Positions 16,303 through 25,779 of a stretch of DNA of 64,000 nucleotides are shown here, one piece after another; positions within the stretch are counted from its first letter, which is position 1; each line of letters begins with the position of its first letter. The stretch spans positions 25,303 through 89,302 of the forward strand of contig JALZUC010000022.1 of assembly GCA_023301765.1 (NCBI GenBank), written 5' to 3'. The stretch comes from Akkermansiaceae bacterium (GTDB lineage Bacteria > Verrucomicrobiota > Verrucomicrobiia > Verrucomicrobiales > Akkermansiaceae). A program made the position numbers and the translations under genes. Below the pieces are notes generated by a model that had not been told where the DNA came from, made no database searches, and saw only the letters and a list, made by a program, of their open reading frames with translations.

Positions 16303-18144
16303 ATGAATAATACTGAAGCACGTCAAATTCTAGGACTAGAACCTAAGGATGATCTGCGTGCATATCTGCCCGATTTTGAAGCGACTAAAAAATACAAAAA
16401 GGAACTAATTTTAAATGCTCCTAATGATCTACTGCGCTTCCGTTACGAACAGAATTTACTAGAATATGAAGCCGCTATTAGCGTGGTCGTAGGGCAGAAA
16501 AAATTCCGGCCAAATACGGATTTCATTGCAGTCCTCATGTGTATCATTGCTCTCTGCGTTTGTGGGTGGTGGGGTTATAACTGGTATCAAAAAATATGGA
16601 ATCAGGAATCAGAAAACCAGCAACGTATAGCGCATTTAAACACGGTAGGACGTAATGCCATTGCCAAGCGTAAGTGGCTAGAGGCCGAAAAAGCCTATGC
16701 TGAGATCATAGAGATAGATCCAAACTCACGGATCGCCACCGAGGGGAATGTATCCATCAAACTTGGTCAAACAGAAGAACGTAGCCAGCAAGTTCACTAT
16801 TCACTTGGGGAAAGTCAGGCTGCCCTAGAAGCTAGCAGATGGGATGAAGCAGAGAGCCTCGTTAATGCCGTGCTTAAAATTGAGGCAGATAATGTAGTAG
16901 CTGAAAAACAGTTAGCTTTGATTTATAAGGGACGCTACAAGCAAACGGTATCGCTTAAAATACTTACCATCACAGAAGCGGTGAGAGCTGAGAATATATC
17001 TAAAGCTCGTAAAGCCATGGCAGACCTCCGTGATATTGATCCTGAAAACGCTAATTTAGCGGGTTTGACGGAACATATAAACAAGACTGCCACATCCATC
17101 CGCCAGCGTAAGGAACAATCCATGACCCTTCTAGAAAGGGCCCGCAAACTCGACAACGGAGAATTTTCTGCTCAGGCCATATCATTACTTGCAGAGGCTA
17201 GAAATCTAAACCCTAGAAACACAGAAATCTCTGAGCTACTTAGTAAAATGAGTAGCTACACTAGAGCTATTAATGTACCGTTAGATTTCCCTACCATCAC
17301 GGAGGCAGTAGCCGCGGCACGGCCTAAAGACTTGATTCTGATAGCACCAGGTATTTATAGAGAATCACTTGAAATAACTAAGCCTATTAGAATCCAAGGT
17401 TCTACAGATGGAGGAACCGTTATAAAGATAGCTGCTACTGAAGCTTCCATAATTACTATCCATCCACAGGCAAAGGGCACCTTGATCAGTGGTCTGATGC
17501 TCCAGCATGTGGGCTTCGATCATAGCGATGAACGTTTTTCAGCAGTTACGGTAAAAGCGCAAGAAGTCAGTATCATAGCATGTAGCATTTTACAAGCCGG
17601 AGGGCATGGAATTGCCGTATTAGAAAATGCATCAGCCGCTATCACCGGCTGCCTTATCAAAGGTTCTGGGTGGGACGGTATTTCCGTATATGGAAATGCA
17701 AGTTTAGTTACCATTCGTGATACCAAGAGTCAGGCTAACATCCAGCATGGACTGGGTATCTGGGGTGGGGGCAGTGGTAATATAAGAAAAAGCAATCTCT
17801 CCAAAAACGGCTTTTGTGGTATTTTCGCAATGGGGCTAGGAACTAAGGTTAATATTACAGAAACTATCTGTTCATACAATCGCGAGGCCGGCATCCTTAT
17901 ATCTAATCGGGTGTCAGCCATTGTGAATGCTAATCGCTGTGATAAAAACCTACTCAGCGGCATAGTCGTTAGAGATAAAGACACCAGGGTGAGACTTACA
18001 AACAACGTAACAGAAAATAATGAGGAGGCAGGGCTAATAACCTACCAAGGTGTGCTCATAACAGAGTTTAAAAATAACAACGCTAAAGAAAATGCTAGAG
18101 AGCAAATCTTACGCGATATTAGTGTAAAAAAAACCTCTGAATGA
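16303..18144 (+). CDS. TPR / right-handed beta-helix membrane protein
   Basis: A 613-residue protein of mixed design. Residues 1-65 look like a short cytoplasmic helical domain starting NTEARQILGLEPKDDL. One membrane helix (FIAVLMCIIALCVCGWWGY) follows at about 70-90. Residues about 105-320 are TPR-like helical repeats (GRNAIAKRKWLEAEKAYAEI, LEASRWDEAESLVNAVL). From about 325 to the end is a parallel beta-helix of the NosD/pectate-lyase type: LDFPTITEAVAAARPKDLIL, APGIYRESLEI, IRIQGSTDGGTVI, then repeated turns with asparagines. No catalytic motif is evident. Orientation suggests that the beta-helix is outside the cytoplasm. A carbohydrate-binding or scaffold role is guesswork. Confidence 0.78.
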   Translation: MNNTEARQILGLEPKDDLRAYLPDFEATKKYKKELILNAPNDLLRFRYEQNLLEYEAAISVVVGQKKFRPNTDFIAVLMCIIALCVCGWWGYNWYQKIWNQESENQQRIAHLNTVGRNAIAKRKWLEAEKAYAEIIEIDPNSRIATEGNVSIKLGQTEERSQQVHYSLGESQAALEASRWDEAESLVNAVLKIEADNVVAEKQLALIYKGRYKQTVSLKILTITEAVRAENISKARKAMADLRDIDPENANLAGLTEHINKTATSIRQRKEQSMTLLERARKLDNGEFSAQAISLLAEARNLNPRNTEISELLSKMSSYTRAINVPLDFPTITEAVAAARPKDLILIAPGIYRESLEITKPIRIQGSTDGGTVIKIAATEASIITIHPQAKGTLISGLMLQHVGFDHSDERFSAVTVKAQEVSIIACSILQAGGHGIAVLENASAAITGCLIKGSGWDGISVYGNASLVTIRDTKSQANIQHGLGIWGGGSGNIRKSNLSKNGFCGIFAMGLGTKVNITETICSYNREAGILISNRVSAIVNANRCDKNLLSGIVVRDKDTRVRLTNNVTENNEEAGLITYQGVLITEFKNNNAKENAREQILRDISVKKTSE

Positions 18145-18225
18145 TTACACTCCAAGGTCTTATACACTAAGTGTATGAGTGCGGAGATAAATACCAAGCT
18201 CTACGCTGAGTCATTAATTTCCCTC

Positions 18226-18260
18226 ATCCTCCGCATAATCAGCTTCGTGGAGGATTTTTT
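18226..18260 (+). terminator. Intrinsic terminator after the TPR/beta-helix gene
   Basis: A stem of nine pairs (18226-18234 with 18247-18255, one G-T wobble) and a 12-base loop is followed by a run of T to 18260. It lies 81 bases after the upstream stop and about 110 before htpG, so it separates the two transcripts. A near-perfect palindrome (18162-18176, arms atacact/agtgtat) lies between stop and terminator. Confidence 0.8.
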
Positions 18261-18370
18261 GTGTCTCGATTTCTCTTGCAGGGCGGGGGACTTTGCGTAT
18301 TTTTCGCGCGCACCATGGAGTGTTCTATAGCTCCACTTTTTAAATATTAATTATTATCCATTTTAAAAAT

Positions 18371-20212
18371 ATGTCTACTGCTCCAGAAGAACACACTCAT
18401 TCATTCCAGGCTGAAGTCCGTCAGCTTCTCGACATCGTTATCCACTCACTATACACTGATAAGGAAATCTTTGTTCGTGAGTTAGTTTCCAACGCCTCAG
18501 ACGCGCTGGAAAAGATGCGCCTTAAGCAACTTACTGAAAAAGAGTTCTTCGAGCCTGATCGTGAACTAGGTATCGAGATCACAGTAGATGAAGAAGCTAA
18601 GACCCTGACTATTGCTGACAGTGGTATCGGCATGAATAAAGACGAGCTTGTTGAAAACCTCGGCACTATCGCTCACTCTGGCACCAAGGCATTTCTTGAG
18701 AAAATGAAAGAGGGCGGCTCTGATGCAGATGTCATCGGCCAGTTTGGTGTAGGTTTCTATTCAGCCTTCATGGCTGCTGATAAAGTAGAAGTCAGCACAC
18801 ACTCATGGGAGAAAGATCAAGCTGGTCACACCTGGAGTAGTGATGGCACTACAGGCTACAGCATTGATGATAATGCAGACGCCAAGCGAGGCTGCAGCAT
18901 CATCGTACACCTCAAAGAGGATATGGAGGAGTTCAGCCAAGTCTCTCGTATCAAGTCCATCCTTGAGAAATACTCAAACTTCGTTTCTTTCCCGATCAAA
19001 CTTAATGATGAGCACATCAATAAAGTAGACGCTCTCTGGCTTAAAAATAAAAAAGAAGTTACCACTGAGCAGTATTCTGAGTTCTACAAATTTACCGCCA
19101 AAGCATTTGATGAGCCTCGCTTTACCATGCACTTTAGTGCAGATGCACCACTAGCAATTAATGCACTTCTCTTTACGCCTACTGAAAATACCGAACAGTT
19201 CGGAATGGGTCAGATGGAGGCAGGTGTTTCCCTTTACTGCAAAAAAGTTCTCATCGATGCTAAACCTGAAAAGCTGCTCCCAGAATGGCTGCGCTTCCTC
19301 CGCGGTGTTATCGATAGTGAAGACCTACCATTAAATATCTCACGCGAGTCTATGCAAGACAGTGCCTTGGTTCAGAAACTCAACAAGATGATCACCAAGC
19401 GTTACCTTAAGTTCCTTGAGAAAGAGGCTAAAGACAACCCTGAGTCTTATGAAGACTTCTACGCTAAGTTCAGCCGCTTCCTCAAAGAAGGTATTGCTAC
19501 TAGCTACGAGCACCAGGAGCAACTTGCTGGGCTACTACGCTTTGAAAGCTCCATGCAGGAGAAAGGTGAACTCACCAACTTCGCACAATACATCGATCGT
19601 ATCAAAGATGAGCAGGAAAGTATCTACTACCTGACTGGGATGTCACGTGACGCCATTGAAAGTGGCCCATATCTAGAAGCCTTTAAGGCCAGGGGGCTAG
19701 AGGTTTGTTTCTTTACAGAGCCAGTGGATCAATACGTGATGGAAGCGCTACCTGAATTTAAAGGTAAGAAAATGGTGTCTGCAGATCGTGCAGAAATCGA
19801 GCTAGATGACGTAGCCACTGAAGGTGAAGCTCTTAGCGAAAAAGATAGCGAAAAGCTCATCGAATTTTTAGAACAAGAACTCTCTGCACGTATTGAAAAA
19901 GTAGAAGCTTCAGGCAGACTCGTAGACAGCCCAGTAGCTGCACTTACGCCTAAGGATGCGCCAAATGCACAGATGCGTGCTATGATGCAGTCCATGGGTC
20001 AAGATATGCCAGCTACTAAGGCAACATTAGAAATTAATCCGCGCCACGAAGTCATGCATGGTCTCCATAAGCTCATAACCTCAGATGAGGATACAGCCAA
20101 GCTCATCGCTCAGCAGCTCACAGATAACGCATTATTAGCCGCCGGACTTCTGGAGAACCCGCATCAGATGGCAGCACGTATGAATGAGCTCATCGGCAAG
20201 CTTGTGAAGTAA
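18371..20212 (+). CDS. htpG: Hsp90-family chaperone HtpG
   Basis: A 613-residue HtpG. The N-terminal GHKL ATPase has FVRELVSNASDALEKMR, TIADSGIGMNKDELVENLG and VIGQFGVGFYSAFM. The middle domain has RGVIDSEDLPLNISRESMQ, and the C-terminal dimerisation domain runs from about residue 500. It is an ATP-driven dimeric chaperone in the cytoplasm, active in stress. It stands alone between a terminator ahead (18226-18260) and one behind (20234-20276), so it is a single-gene transcript. I see no CIRCE element (TTAGCACTC-N9-GAGTGCTAA) and no Shine-Dalgarno; how it is heat-regulated cannot be read from the upstream 110 bases. Confidence 0.98.
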   Translation: MSTAPEEHTHSFQAEVRQLLDIVIHSLYTDKEIFVRELVSNASDALEKMRLKQLTEKEFFEPDRELGIEITVDEEAKTLTIADSGIGMNKDELVENLGTIAHSGTKAFLEKMKEGGSDADVIGQFGVGFYSAFMAADKVEVSTHSWEKDQAGHTWSSDGTTGYSIDDNADAKRGCSIIVHLKEDMEEFSQVSRIKSILEKYSNFVSFPIKLNDEHINKVDALWLKNKKEVTTEQYSEFYKFTAKAFDEPRFTMHFSADAPLAINALLFTPTENTEQFGMGQMEAGVSLYCKKVLIDAKPEKLLPEWLRFLRGVIDSEDLPLNISRESMQDSALVQKLNKMITKRYLKFLEKEAKDNPESYEDFYAKFSRFLKEGIATSYEHQEQLAGLLRFESSMQEKGELTNFAQYIDRIKDEQESIYYLTGMSRDAIESGPYLEAFKARGLEVCFFTEPVDQYVMEALPEFKGKKMVSADRAEIELDDVATEGEALSEKDSEKLIEFLEQELSARIEKVEASGRLVDSPVAALTPKDAPNAQMRAMMQSMGQDMPATKATLEINPRHEVMHGLHKLITSDEDTAKLIAQQLTDNALLAAGLLENPHQMAARMNELIGKLVK

Positions 20213-20614
20213 TCCTACGAAAAAATCTAAATCAACGGTCATTCTTGCTAGTCAGGTATGACCGTTTTCTTTTTCCACCTACACAGCGCGACCCATCATC
20301 CAGTTAGCAGTCAAATATCGTATTCTCAGAGCCTTTAGCAAATTGCACCTGCAAACAGAGCTGATTAAGCTTCGGAACGCATAATAGAGAATTCCTAGTC
20401 ATAACCATATACAGCCCTATAATACGCACCTTAAATACAACTTCGCACAATATATGTAATACGTGGTTTACATTGTATTGATTGATATAAAGAGGATAAA
20501 ACGTATTCCAATGAGCCTTACTCACTTTTACTCTTGAAATTTAAAGTCGACTGAAGAAATTCAGAAGTCATAAGCTGTCTGACACTAGCTAAGTAAAGAA
20601 TCACTACGTGACTC
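20213..20614. other. Intergenic region between htpG and the ABC cluster
   Basis: 402 bases holding the htpG terminator and then AT-rich sequence that probably carries the ABC-cluster promoter. An inverted repeat ATGTAA/TTACAT lies at 20454-20459 and 20468-20473. A minus-strand frame at 20304-20525 has no recognisable features and is not called. Confidence 0.5.
20234..20276 (+). terminator. Intrinsic terminator after htpG
   Basis: A perfect 9-bp stem, AACGGTCAT (20234-20242) with ATGACCGTT (20258-20266), is followed by a T-rich tail. It begins 22 bases after the htpG stop. Confidence 0.9.
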
Positions 20615-21337
20615 ATGATAGAAGTAAACAACCTCACAAAAAACTATGGTTCTAAAACTGTGGTTAACGATCTCTCCTTCACGGTAAACAAAGGTGAAGT
20701 TCTAGGATTTCTAGGGCCGAATGGTGCTGGTAAGTCCACAACCATGCGTATGGTCACCGGCTTTATATCACCTAGTAAAGGAGACGCGACTATCTGTGGA
20801 GTCTCAGTAGTAGATAATCCTAAAAAAGCCAAATCCTTCATCGGCTACCTACCTGAGTCAGCCCCGCTATATGACGATATGACCGTCATTGATTTTCTTA
20901 AATTCTGTGCAGCCATGCGTGATCTCCGTGGTGCTGCCGCAAAGGAGGCTATCGACTACTCAATAGAGACATGTTTTCTAGAAAATGTAGCACGTCAATC
21001 TATTCATACCCTATCTAAAGGATACCGCCACCGCACGTGCCTAGCTCAGGCACTGCTACATGATCCTGATGTCCTGATCCTGGATGAACCCACTGATGGA
21101 CTAGATCCTAACCAAAAACATGAAGTACGCCGCCTCATCGCACGATTAGGTAAGACCAAGGCCATTTTATTCTCCACCCATATTCTTGAAGAAGTAGAGG
21201 CCGCCTGCACGCGAGCTGTCATTATTGATCAAGGTGTCATCGTGGCAGATGGCACCCCTACTGGACTCAAAAAACAATCAGGCACAGACTCACTCCACGA
21301 CCTCTTCCGGAACTTAACAACTAAGGAAACTGAGTAA
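20615..21337 (+). CDS. ABC transporter ATPase, GldA-like
   Basis: A 240-residue nucleotide-binding subunit. Walker A is GPNGAGKST at residues 34-42, the signature is LSKGYRHRT, Walker B is VLILDEPTDGLD, and the H-loop is FSTHILEE. The sequence is closest in style to the ABC-2 ATPases named GldA/CcmA. It is the first of four tightly linked genes (ATPase, permease, substrate-binding-like membrane protein, DUF4340), the same set found in many Bacteroidetes, Verrucomicrobia and Planctomycetes. In Flavobacterium GldA, GldF and GldG are needed for gliding, but most homologues are in non-gliding species, so the cargo here is unknown. Confidence 0.93.
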   Translation: MIEVNNLTKNYGSKTVVNDLSFTVNKGEVLGFLGPNGAGKSTTMRMVTGFISPSKGDATICGVSVVDNPKKAKSFIGYLPESAPLYDDMTVIDFLKFCAAMRDLRGAAAKEAIDYSIETCFLENVARQSIHTLSKGYRHRTCLAQALLHDPDVLILDEPTDGLDPNQKHEVRRLIARLGKTKAILFSTHILEEVEAACTRAVIIDQGVIVADGTPTGLKKQSGTDSLHDLFRNLTTKETE

Positions 21338-21372
21338 AAATACCTTTAAACAGCTCAACTCCAAGTCATTCC

Positions 21373-22098
21373 ATGTTTACTATATTTAAACGAGAACTGA
21401 AAAGTTACTTCACCCAGCCCACAGCGTATGCAGTGATTGTGATCTTTCTGTTTATGTCCCTATTCTTTACCTTTTCGTTAGGGAATTTCATCAAAACTGG
21501 TGATGCAAATTTAGAATGGTCATTTTTCTTCTGGCACCCATGGATCTACATGCTGCTAGCCCCTGCCCTTGGTATGCGTATTTGGGCTGATGAACAGCGC
21601 AGTGGTACTATCGAGCTGTTAGGAACATTCCCCACCACTATTGGCTCCGCTATATTAGGGAAATACCTTGCGGCTGTCGTCGTGTGGGGTATCGCCCTCT
21701 TACTGACGTTCCCTATGGTTATGGCTGTCAATAAGCTAGGAGACCCAGATAATCTCACCATTTTTTCTGGTTACATTGGTAGCTTTCTTCTCTGCAGCAC
21801 GTTTCTAGCAATCACATGTTTAGTTTCCGCCTTTACGCGAGATCAGGTGACCTGCCTTATTATATCATGTAGTATCTGTGTGATTCTGGTGGTGGTAGGG
21901 TTTGATCATGTTGTGCGCATTTTCTCCCAGACATTTTCTGAGGCCACTACAGATGCCATTGTTTCCACCTCTGTATTAGATCACTACCAGCCGTTACTCC
22001 GTGGCGCTTTACGTCTTCAGGATTTCACCTACTTTGCCTCTATCATCATCGCCTGTTTACTTTGCACCAGCGCTATTCTGAACTCAAAGCGTTCCTGA
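21373..22098 (+). CDS. ABC-2 type permease, GldF-like
   Basis: A 241-residue membrane protein with six predicted helices. It opens MFTIFKRELKSYFTQPTAYA, a typical ABC-2 permease start (an amphipathic elbow helix then the first membrane helix), and carries MRIWADEQRSGTIELLGTFP, the conserved loop of this class (E..SGTIE.L). It partners the ATPase encoded 35 bases upstream. It probably acts as a dimer to move a substrate outward or to extract it from the membrane. Confidence 0.92.
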   Translation: MFTIFKRELKSYFTQPTAYAVIVIFLFMSLFFTFSLGNFIKTGDANLEWSFFFWHPWIYMLLAPALGMRIWADEQRSGTIELLGTFPTTIGSAILGKYLAAVVVWGIALLLTFPMVMAVNKLGDPDNLTIFSGYIGSFLLCSTFLAITCLVSAFTRDQVTCLIISCSICVILVVVGFDHVVRIFSQTFSEATTDAIVSTSVLDHYQPLLRGALRLQDFTYFASIIIACLLCTSAILNSKRS

Positions 22099-22129
22099 GA
22101 ATCAAGTCCCCCACCCACTTTCTAACATT

Positions 22130-24043
22130 ATGGCACAGACAAAAAAAGATTCGGTATCCCACGCCAAAGTGACCCACCCAGTGGTGCGCACCATCTTGGG
22201 TATTGTAGCCGTCATCTGTATCCTCGTATTTGCTAACTGGCTAGTCCGTTCTACCTCACTAGGTAATAGAACATTAGACCTTACGGAGAATAAAGTCCAC
22301 ACCCTCACACCGGGCACAGAGGCCATTCTCAGTGAGTTAAAAACTCCCGTTACCATCCGCTACTACGCCACACGCAAGAGTGAAGCTATGCCACGGAGGG
22401 TAAAAAATTACATGCGCAAAGTAGATGACTTGTTAGCTAGATATAAGAATCTAGCAAATGGCAAAGTTCGTATAGAGCACCTAGATCCTCAGCCAGATAC
22501 AGATGATGAAGATTCGGCTAATATGGACGGTGTGGGAGGTCAGCGCATCGAGGATGAGAACCTCTATTTTGGCCTCGCGATCTCTAGCCTAGATCAGCAA
22601 ACTACCATTCCATTTTTAGATCCAGTTCATGACACTATGTTAGAGTATATGCTCTCCAGTGCTATTGCTAATGTCACCACCTTTAAAAAACCAAACATTG
22701 GCCTGATGACTACCCTCCCACTAGCTGGGACCCCTGCCACACAGCCAGGTGAAGAGCCAGGTCCACCGTGGGTGATTTTTCAGCTACTTCGCCAGCGTTA
22801 TTCTATCCAATACCTGGGAATGACTCCAGAGCAGTTAGATCCAGAGGAAACCCCCGTGCTACTACTTGTGCACCCAGCTGGCATAAGCACTCAGACTGAA
22901 TATCTGATAGATCAATACCTACTCAAAGGCGGTATCGTCGTTGCCTGTCTAGATCCGTATGCTCTTACTGCACCAAAGCAAGATCCTCGTTTGCAAAGTA
23001 TGCCTGGAGGTAACGTATCACCATCATCGACATTAAAATCCCTTCTAGGAGCATGGGGTGTAGGCTTTGATGCATTCTCCGTAATTGCAGATGGAAAATA
23101 CGCTACAGACTTTGGAAATGGGCAGCGTATGCACTCACACCTATCTCTAAGTACTGCGGCAATCACCTCTCAGGATGACATCATTACCCAAGGATTTGAA
23201 AACATCTACCTCCCTCTAGCCGGTGGCTTCACCCTCAAAGGTGATAGTGGCGTGTCTATTGACACCCTTGTCAAAAGCTCGAATGAAGTATTACTCATAG
23301 ACGGTAAGTCTGCCACACAAGCGGACCAAGGTCTCTTTGCTCGTAAACAAACAACAGGTAAAGAATACGGTCTTGTTTTACGACTTCAGGGTGAATTTAA
23401 AACAGCTTTCCCTGAGGGAGCTCCTACCGTTAAAAAAGAAGATACTGAGGAGCCAGAAGCAGAGAAAGAAGTAGCTCTGCCACACCTAACTACAGCTCGA
23501 GAACCCAGCTCCGTTTACCTTATCTCGGACGCAGATTTCCTAATCGATCAAGCTAGCTTTGCTAGCAGTGATCAAGGCTACAGTGCGGTGAATAATAACG
23601 CAGCTCTGCTTCAGAACATTTTAGATCAATGCACAGGCTCCAGACATCTAATAGGCTCTCGTAGCCGCGCCGCTACCACAAGGCCATTTACCATTATCAA
23701 GGAGATGGAGACTGACTTTGAGAAAGACCTGCACGAAGATGTAGAAGCTGCTCGAATTTCTATGGAGAAAGTAGTCCAGCAGTTACAAGTCCTCCATGAA
23801 CAAAAAACCGGCAGTAACGCGCTCGTATTAAGCCCAGAACAGGAAGCTAAAATACAAGAGCTACAGACCCAACAGTTAAAGCTACGCCGTGACCTTCGCG
23901 AGCAGCAGAAAGGCCTACGTGATCGTAAAGATCAACTATACTCTGAGATTACATGGCAAACTGTAGCTACCACACCTATCCTAGTGGCACTTGCTGGTCT
24001 GTGTGTCTGGCTTTTCCGCCGCCGCTCCACTCGCACAGTTTAA
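22130..24043 (+). CDS. GldG-like ABC transporter auxiliary protein
   Basis: A 637-residue protein anchored by a membrane helix at each end: about residues 24-42 (ILGIVAVICILVFANWLV) and about 612-630 (PILVALAGLCVWLF). Between them are the features of the ABC auxiliary/GldG family: LDLTENKVHTLTPGTEAILS near the start, a periplasmic domain with VTIRYYATRKSE, and a GATase-like segment around VLLLVHPAGISTQTEYLIDQ. A long coiled coil (residues about 520-605) lies before the last helix. It probably works with the ATPase and permease just upstream; the role, substrate binding or coupling, is not established. Confidence 0.88.
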   Translation: MAQTKKDSVSHAKVTHPVVRTILGIVAVICILVFANWLVRSTSLGNRTLDLTENKVHTLTPGTEAILSELKTPVTIRYYATRKSEAMPRRVKNYMRKVDDLLARYKNLANGKVRIEHLDPQPDTDDEDSANMDGVGGQRIEDENLYFGLAISSLDQQTTIPFLDPVHDTMLEYMLSSAIANVTTFKKPNIGLMTTLPLAGTPATQPGEEPGPPWVIFQLLRQRYSIQYLGMTPEQLDPEETPVLLLVHPAGISTQTEYLIDQYLLKGGIVVACLDPYALTAPKQDPRLQSMPGGNVSPSSTLKSLLGAWGVGFDAFSVIADGKYATDFGNGQRMHSHLSLSTAAITSQDDIITQGFENIYLPLAGGFTLKGDSGVSIDTLVKSSNEVLLIDGKSATQADQGLFARKQTTGKEYGLVLRLQGEFKTAFPEGAPTVKKEDTEEPEAEKEVALPHLTTAREPSSVYLISDADFLIDQASFASSDQGYSAVNNNAALLQNILDQCTGSRHLIGSRSRAATTRPFTIIKEMETDFEKDLHEDVEAARISMEKVVQQLQVLHEQKTGSNALVLSPEQEAKIQELQTQQLKLRRDLREQQKGLRDRKDQLYSEITWQTVATTPILVALAGLCVWLFRRRSTRTV

Positions 24044-24077
24044 ATCTTTATTTCTCTAACTGCTAATTTCCATTCCT

Positions 24078-25274
24078 ATGAAATTCCCTACTGTTATCAC
24101 TTTATGGTTTATTGCCATCCTACTTGGCGTGACCGCATACTTCGTTAAATTTCACGGTAATGAGGAGGCTACAGCGCGCACTCAGCTCCCTCCCGGTGAA
24201 AAGTTATTTGAGAGTCTTCCCATCCGTGAGATCTACTCCGTCACACTTAAACAAGGTGAGCAGACCACCCAGCTTCTACGTGGAGAAAATAATGAATGGG
24301 GAGTTAAAGAACGTGCTAAATACCCTATTAATTATGAACTACTTAGGAATTTGTTAGGATCTTTAAACAGCCTAGAGGTTACCCAAGGATATCCAGTAGC
24401 TAGTGAGTATCTCCCACGTTTTGGGCTTACGGAAGAACCTTCAGTAGAGGATGAAAAGCGAGGTTACTTAGGGGCTATCAAAGTTACCATGACAGATAAA
24501 AAAGGTAACACTATCGCGGAGATCGCTATGGGGAAATACAGTGGAACTTCACGTGTGGGTGGACGTTTCGTCAGAATCTCGGGTGATGAAAGCGGCGTCT
24601 ACACCGTGGCAGAAACCTTCCCCGGTGTAACTGCCGAACCTAATAACTGGATAACTAAAGACTTTTTAAAAATCGAACAAATGCAGTCTATTTCACTCAG
24701 TGCTCCTCATGACCCTAAGTTTACTAAATGGAAACTCAGCCGTGATAATAATAAAGCACAATTCAGCATAGAGGGTATAAATGATGGTGAGTTCATGCAG
24801 CTCACCTCTACAAATGCTCTGCGTAACCTATTGGTCAATAGTCAGTGTCAAGATGTGCTTAGTGCTGAACATGTAATTAAGCTTTCACAGCCAGATGAGA
24901 AACTCAAACGTAAGGCTCTAATTACCACCTTTGATGGCTTGAATTACGAGTTACACCTCTGGCCACACAAAATTTTACCAGAAGACCCCAATGCCGATTC
25001 AAGATTACCACCAGTACCTCCAAGCTTCAGCCTAACAGTCAAGGTTACAATAGACCCTCCTAAATCACGAAATAAGGCAGCGGATGAAAAACCTGAAGAT
25101 ACTTTGATATTAGACGAGCAGTTTAACCAATTACAGAAATCAGCTCAGGAAAAATTTGCTTACGCAAAGACTCTAGAAGGCAGAGTCTACCAAGTAAGCC
25201 AGAGCACCATAGCCCCACTGCAAAAACTACGTAGCGATTATGTCAAATCCCCCGCCACTTCTGCTCAGCCTTAA
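24078..25274 (+). CDS. DUF4340 domain protein of the ABC cluster
   Basis: A 398-residue protein with one N-terminal membrane helix (VITLWFIAILLGVTAYFV) and a large extracytoplasmic part. The repeated DUF4340 style is seen in IREIYSVTLKQGEQTTQLL, then GEWGVKERAKYPINYELLRN-like sequence (actual text NEWGVKERAKYPINYELL), KYSGTSRVGGRFVRISGD and NNWITKDFLKIEQMQSISL. It is the fourth gene of the GldAFG-like cluster, 34 bases after the previous gene. It probably forms part of the same envelope complex. Its function is unknown. Confidence 0.88.
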   Translation: MKFPTVITLWFIAILLGVTAYFVKFHGNEEATARTQLPPGEKLFESLPIREIYSVTLKQGEQTTQLLRGENNEWGVKERAKYPINYELLRNLLGSLNSLEVTQGYPVASEYLPRFGLTEEPSVEDEKRGYLGAIKVTMTDKKGNTIAEIAMGKYSGTSRVGGRFVRISGDESGVYTVAETFPGVTAEPNNWITKDFLKIEQMQSISLSAPHDPKFTKWKLSRDNNKAQFSIEGINDGEFMQLTSTNALRNLLVNSQCQDVLSAEHVIKLSQPDEKLKRKALITTFDGLNYELHLWPHKILPEDPNADSRLPPVPPSFSLTVKVTIDPPKSRNKAADEKPEDTLILDEQFNQLQKSAQEKFAYAKTLEGRVYQVSQSTIAPLQKLRSDYVKSPATSAQP

Positions 25275-25300
25275 TCAAAAAACACTTCTGCAATATACTT

Positions 25301-25756
25301 ATGAGTAATCTTACCACACAAATAACCGATGATATGAAAACCGCCATGCGCGAGCGCAATAAGGAGGCTCTTAATGTCATTCGTGCACTTAAAACAGCCA
25401 TCACCAATACCGCTATTGAAAAAGCCGGTGCAGGCACTGAGTTAGACGATAACGAAGTTATTACGATCATTCGTAAACAGATCAAACAACGCCAAGACTC
25501 TATTGAACAATTTGAAAAAGCCGGACGTGCTGAATTAGCAGAGACAGAAAAAGTAGAAATCACTGTTCTAGAAACTTATCTACCAGCCGCGCTAAGTCAG
25601 GAGGAAATAGAAAAAGCAGTTACTGAAGCTATCTCTGAAACCGGTGCTGAATCACGAAAAGACATTGGGAATTTCATGAAAGTGTTACAGGAAAAAACGG
25701 GAGGACGTGCAGATGGAAAAACACTTTCTCAAGCTGTTATGAAACATCTTTCTTAA
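25301..25756 (+). CDS. GatB/YqeY domain protein
   Basis: A 151-residue YqeY-type protein: a helical N-terminus (DDMKTAMRERNKEALNVIRALK), IIRKQIKQRQDSIEQFEKAGR and the C-terminal GatB-tail-like part with DIGNFMKVLQEKTGGRADGK. It resembles the tRNA-binding tail of the GatB subunit of the amidotransferase, but as a free protein its role is unknown. It is followed 23 bases later by ispD. Confidence 0.93.
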   Translation: MSNLTTQITDDMKTAMRERNKEALNVIRALKTAITNTAIEKAGAGTELDDNEVITIIRKQIKQRQDSIEQFEKAGRAELAETEKVEITVLETYLPAALSQEEIEKAVTEAISETGAESRKDIGNFMKVLQEKTGGRADGKTLSQAVMKHLS

Positions 25757-25779
25757 TCGTCCCCTTACCCTCTCATTAC

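Noticed and set aside
18145..18370. CIRCE or other heat-shock operator before htpG
   Set aside because: No TTAGCACTC-N9-GAGTGCTAA; the palindrome at 18162-18176 has different arms and lies ahead of a terminator, so it is on the previous transcript.
20441..20475. Possible dif site in the htpG-ABC gap
   Set aside because: The left arm resembles a XerC half-site (TTCGCACAA), but the right arm does not resemble a XerD half-site.
20304..20525. 73-codon minus-strand frame after htpG
   Set aside because: It lies in AT-rich intergenic sequence, has no recognisable features and no partner gene.
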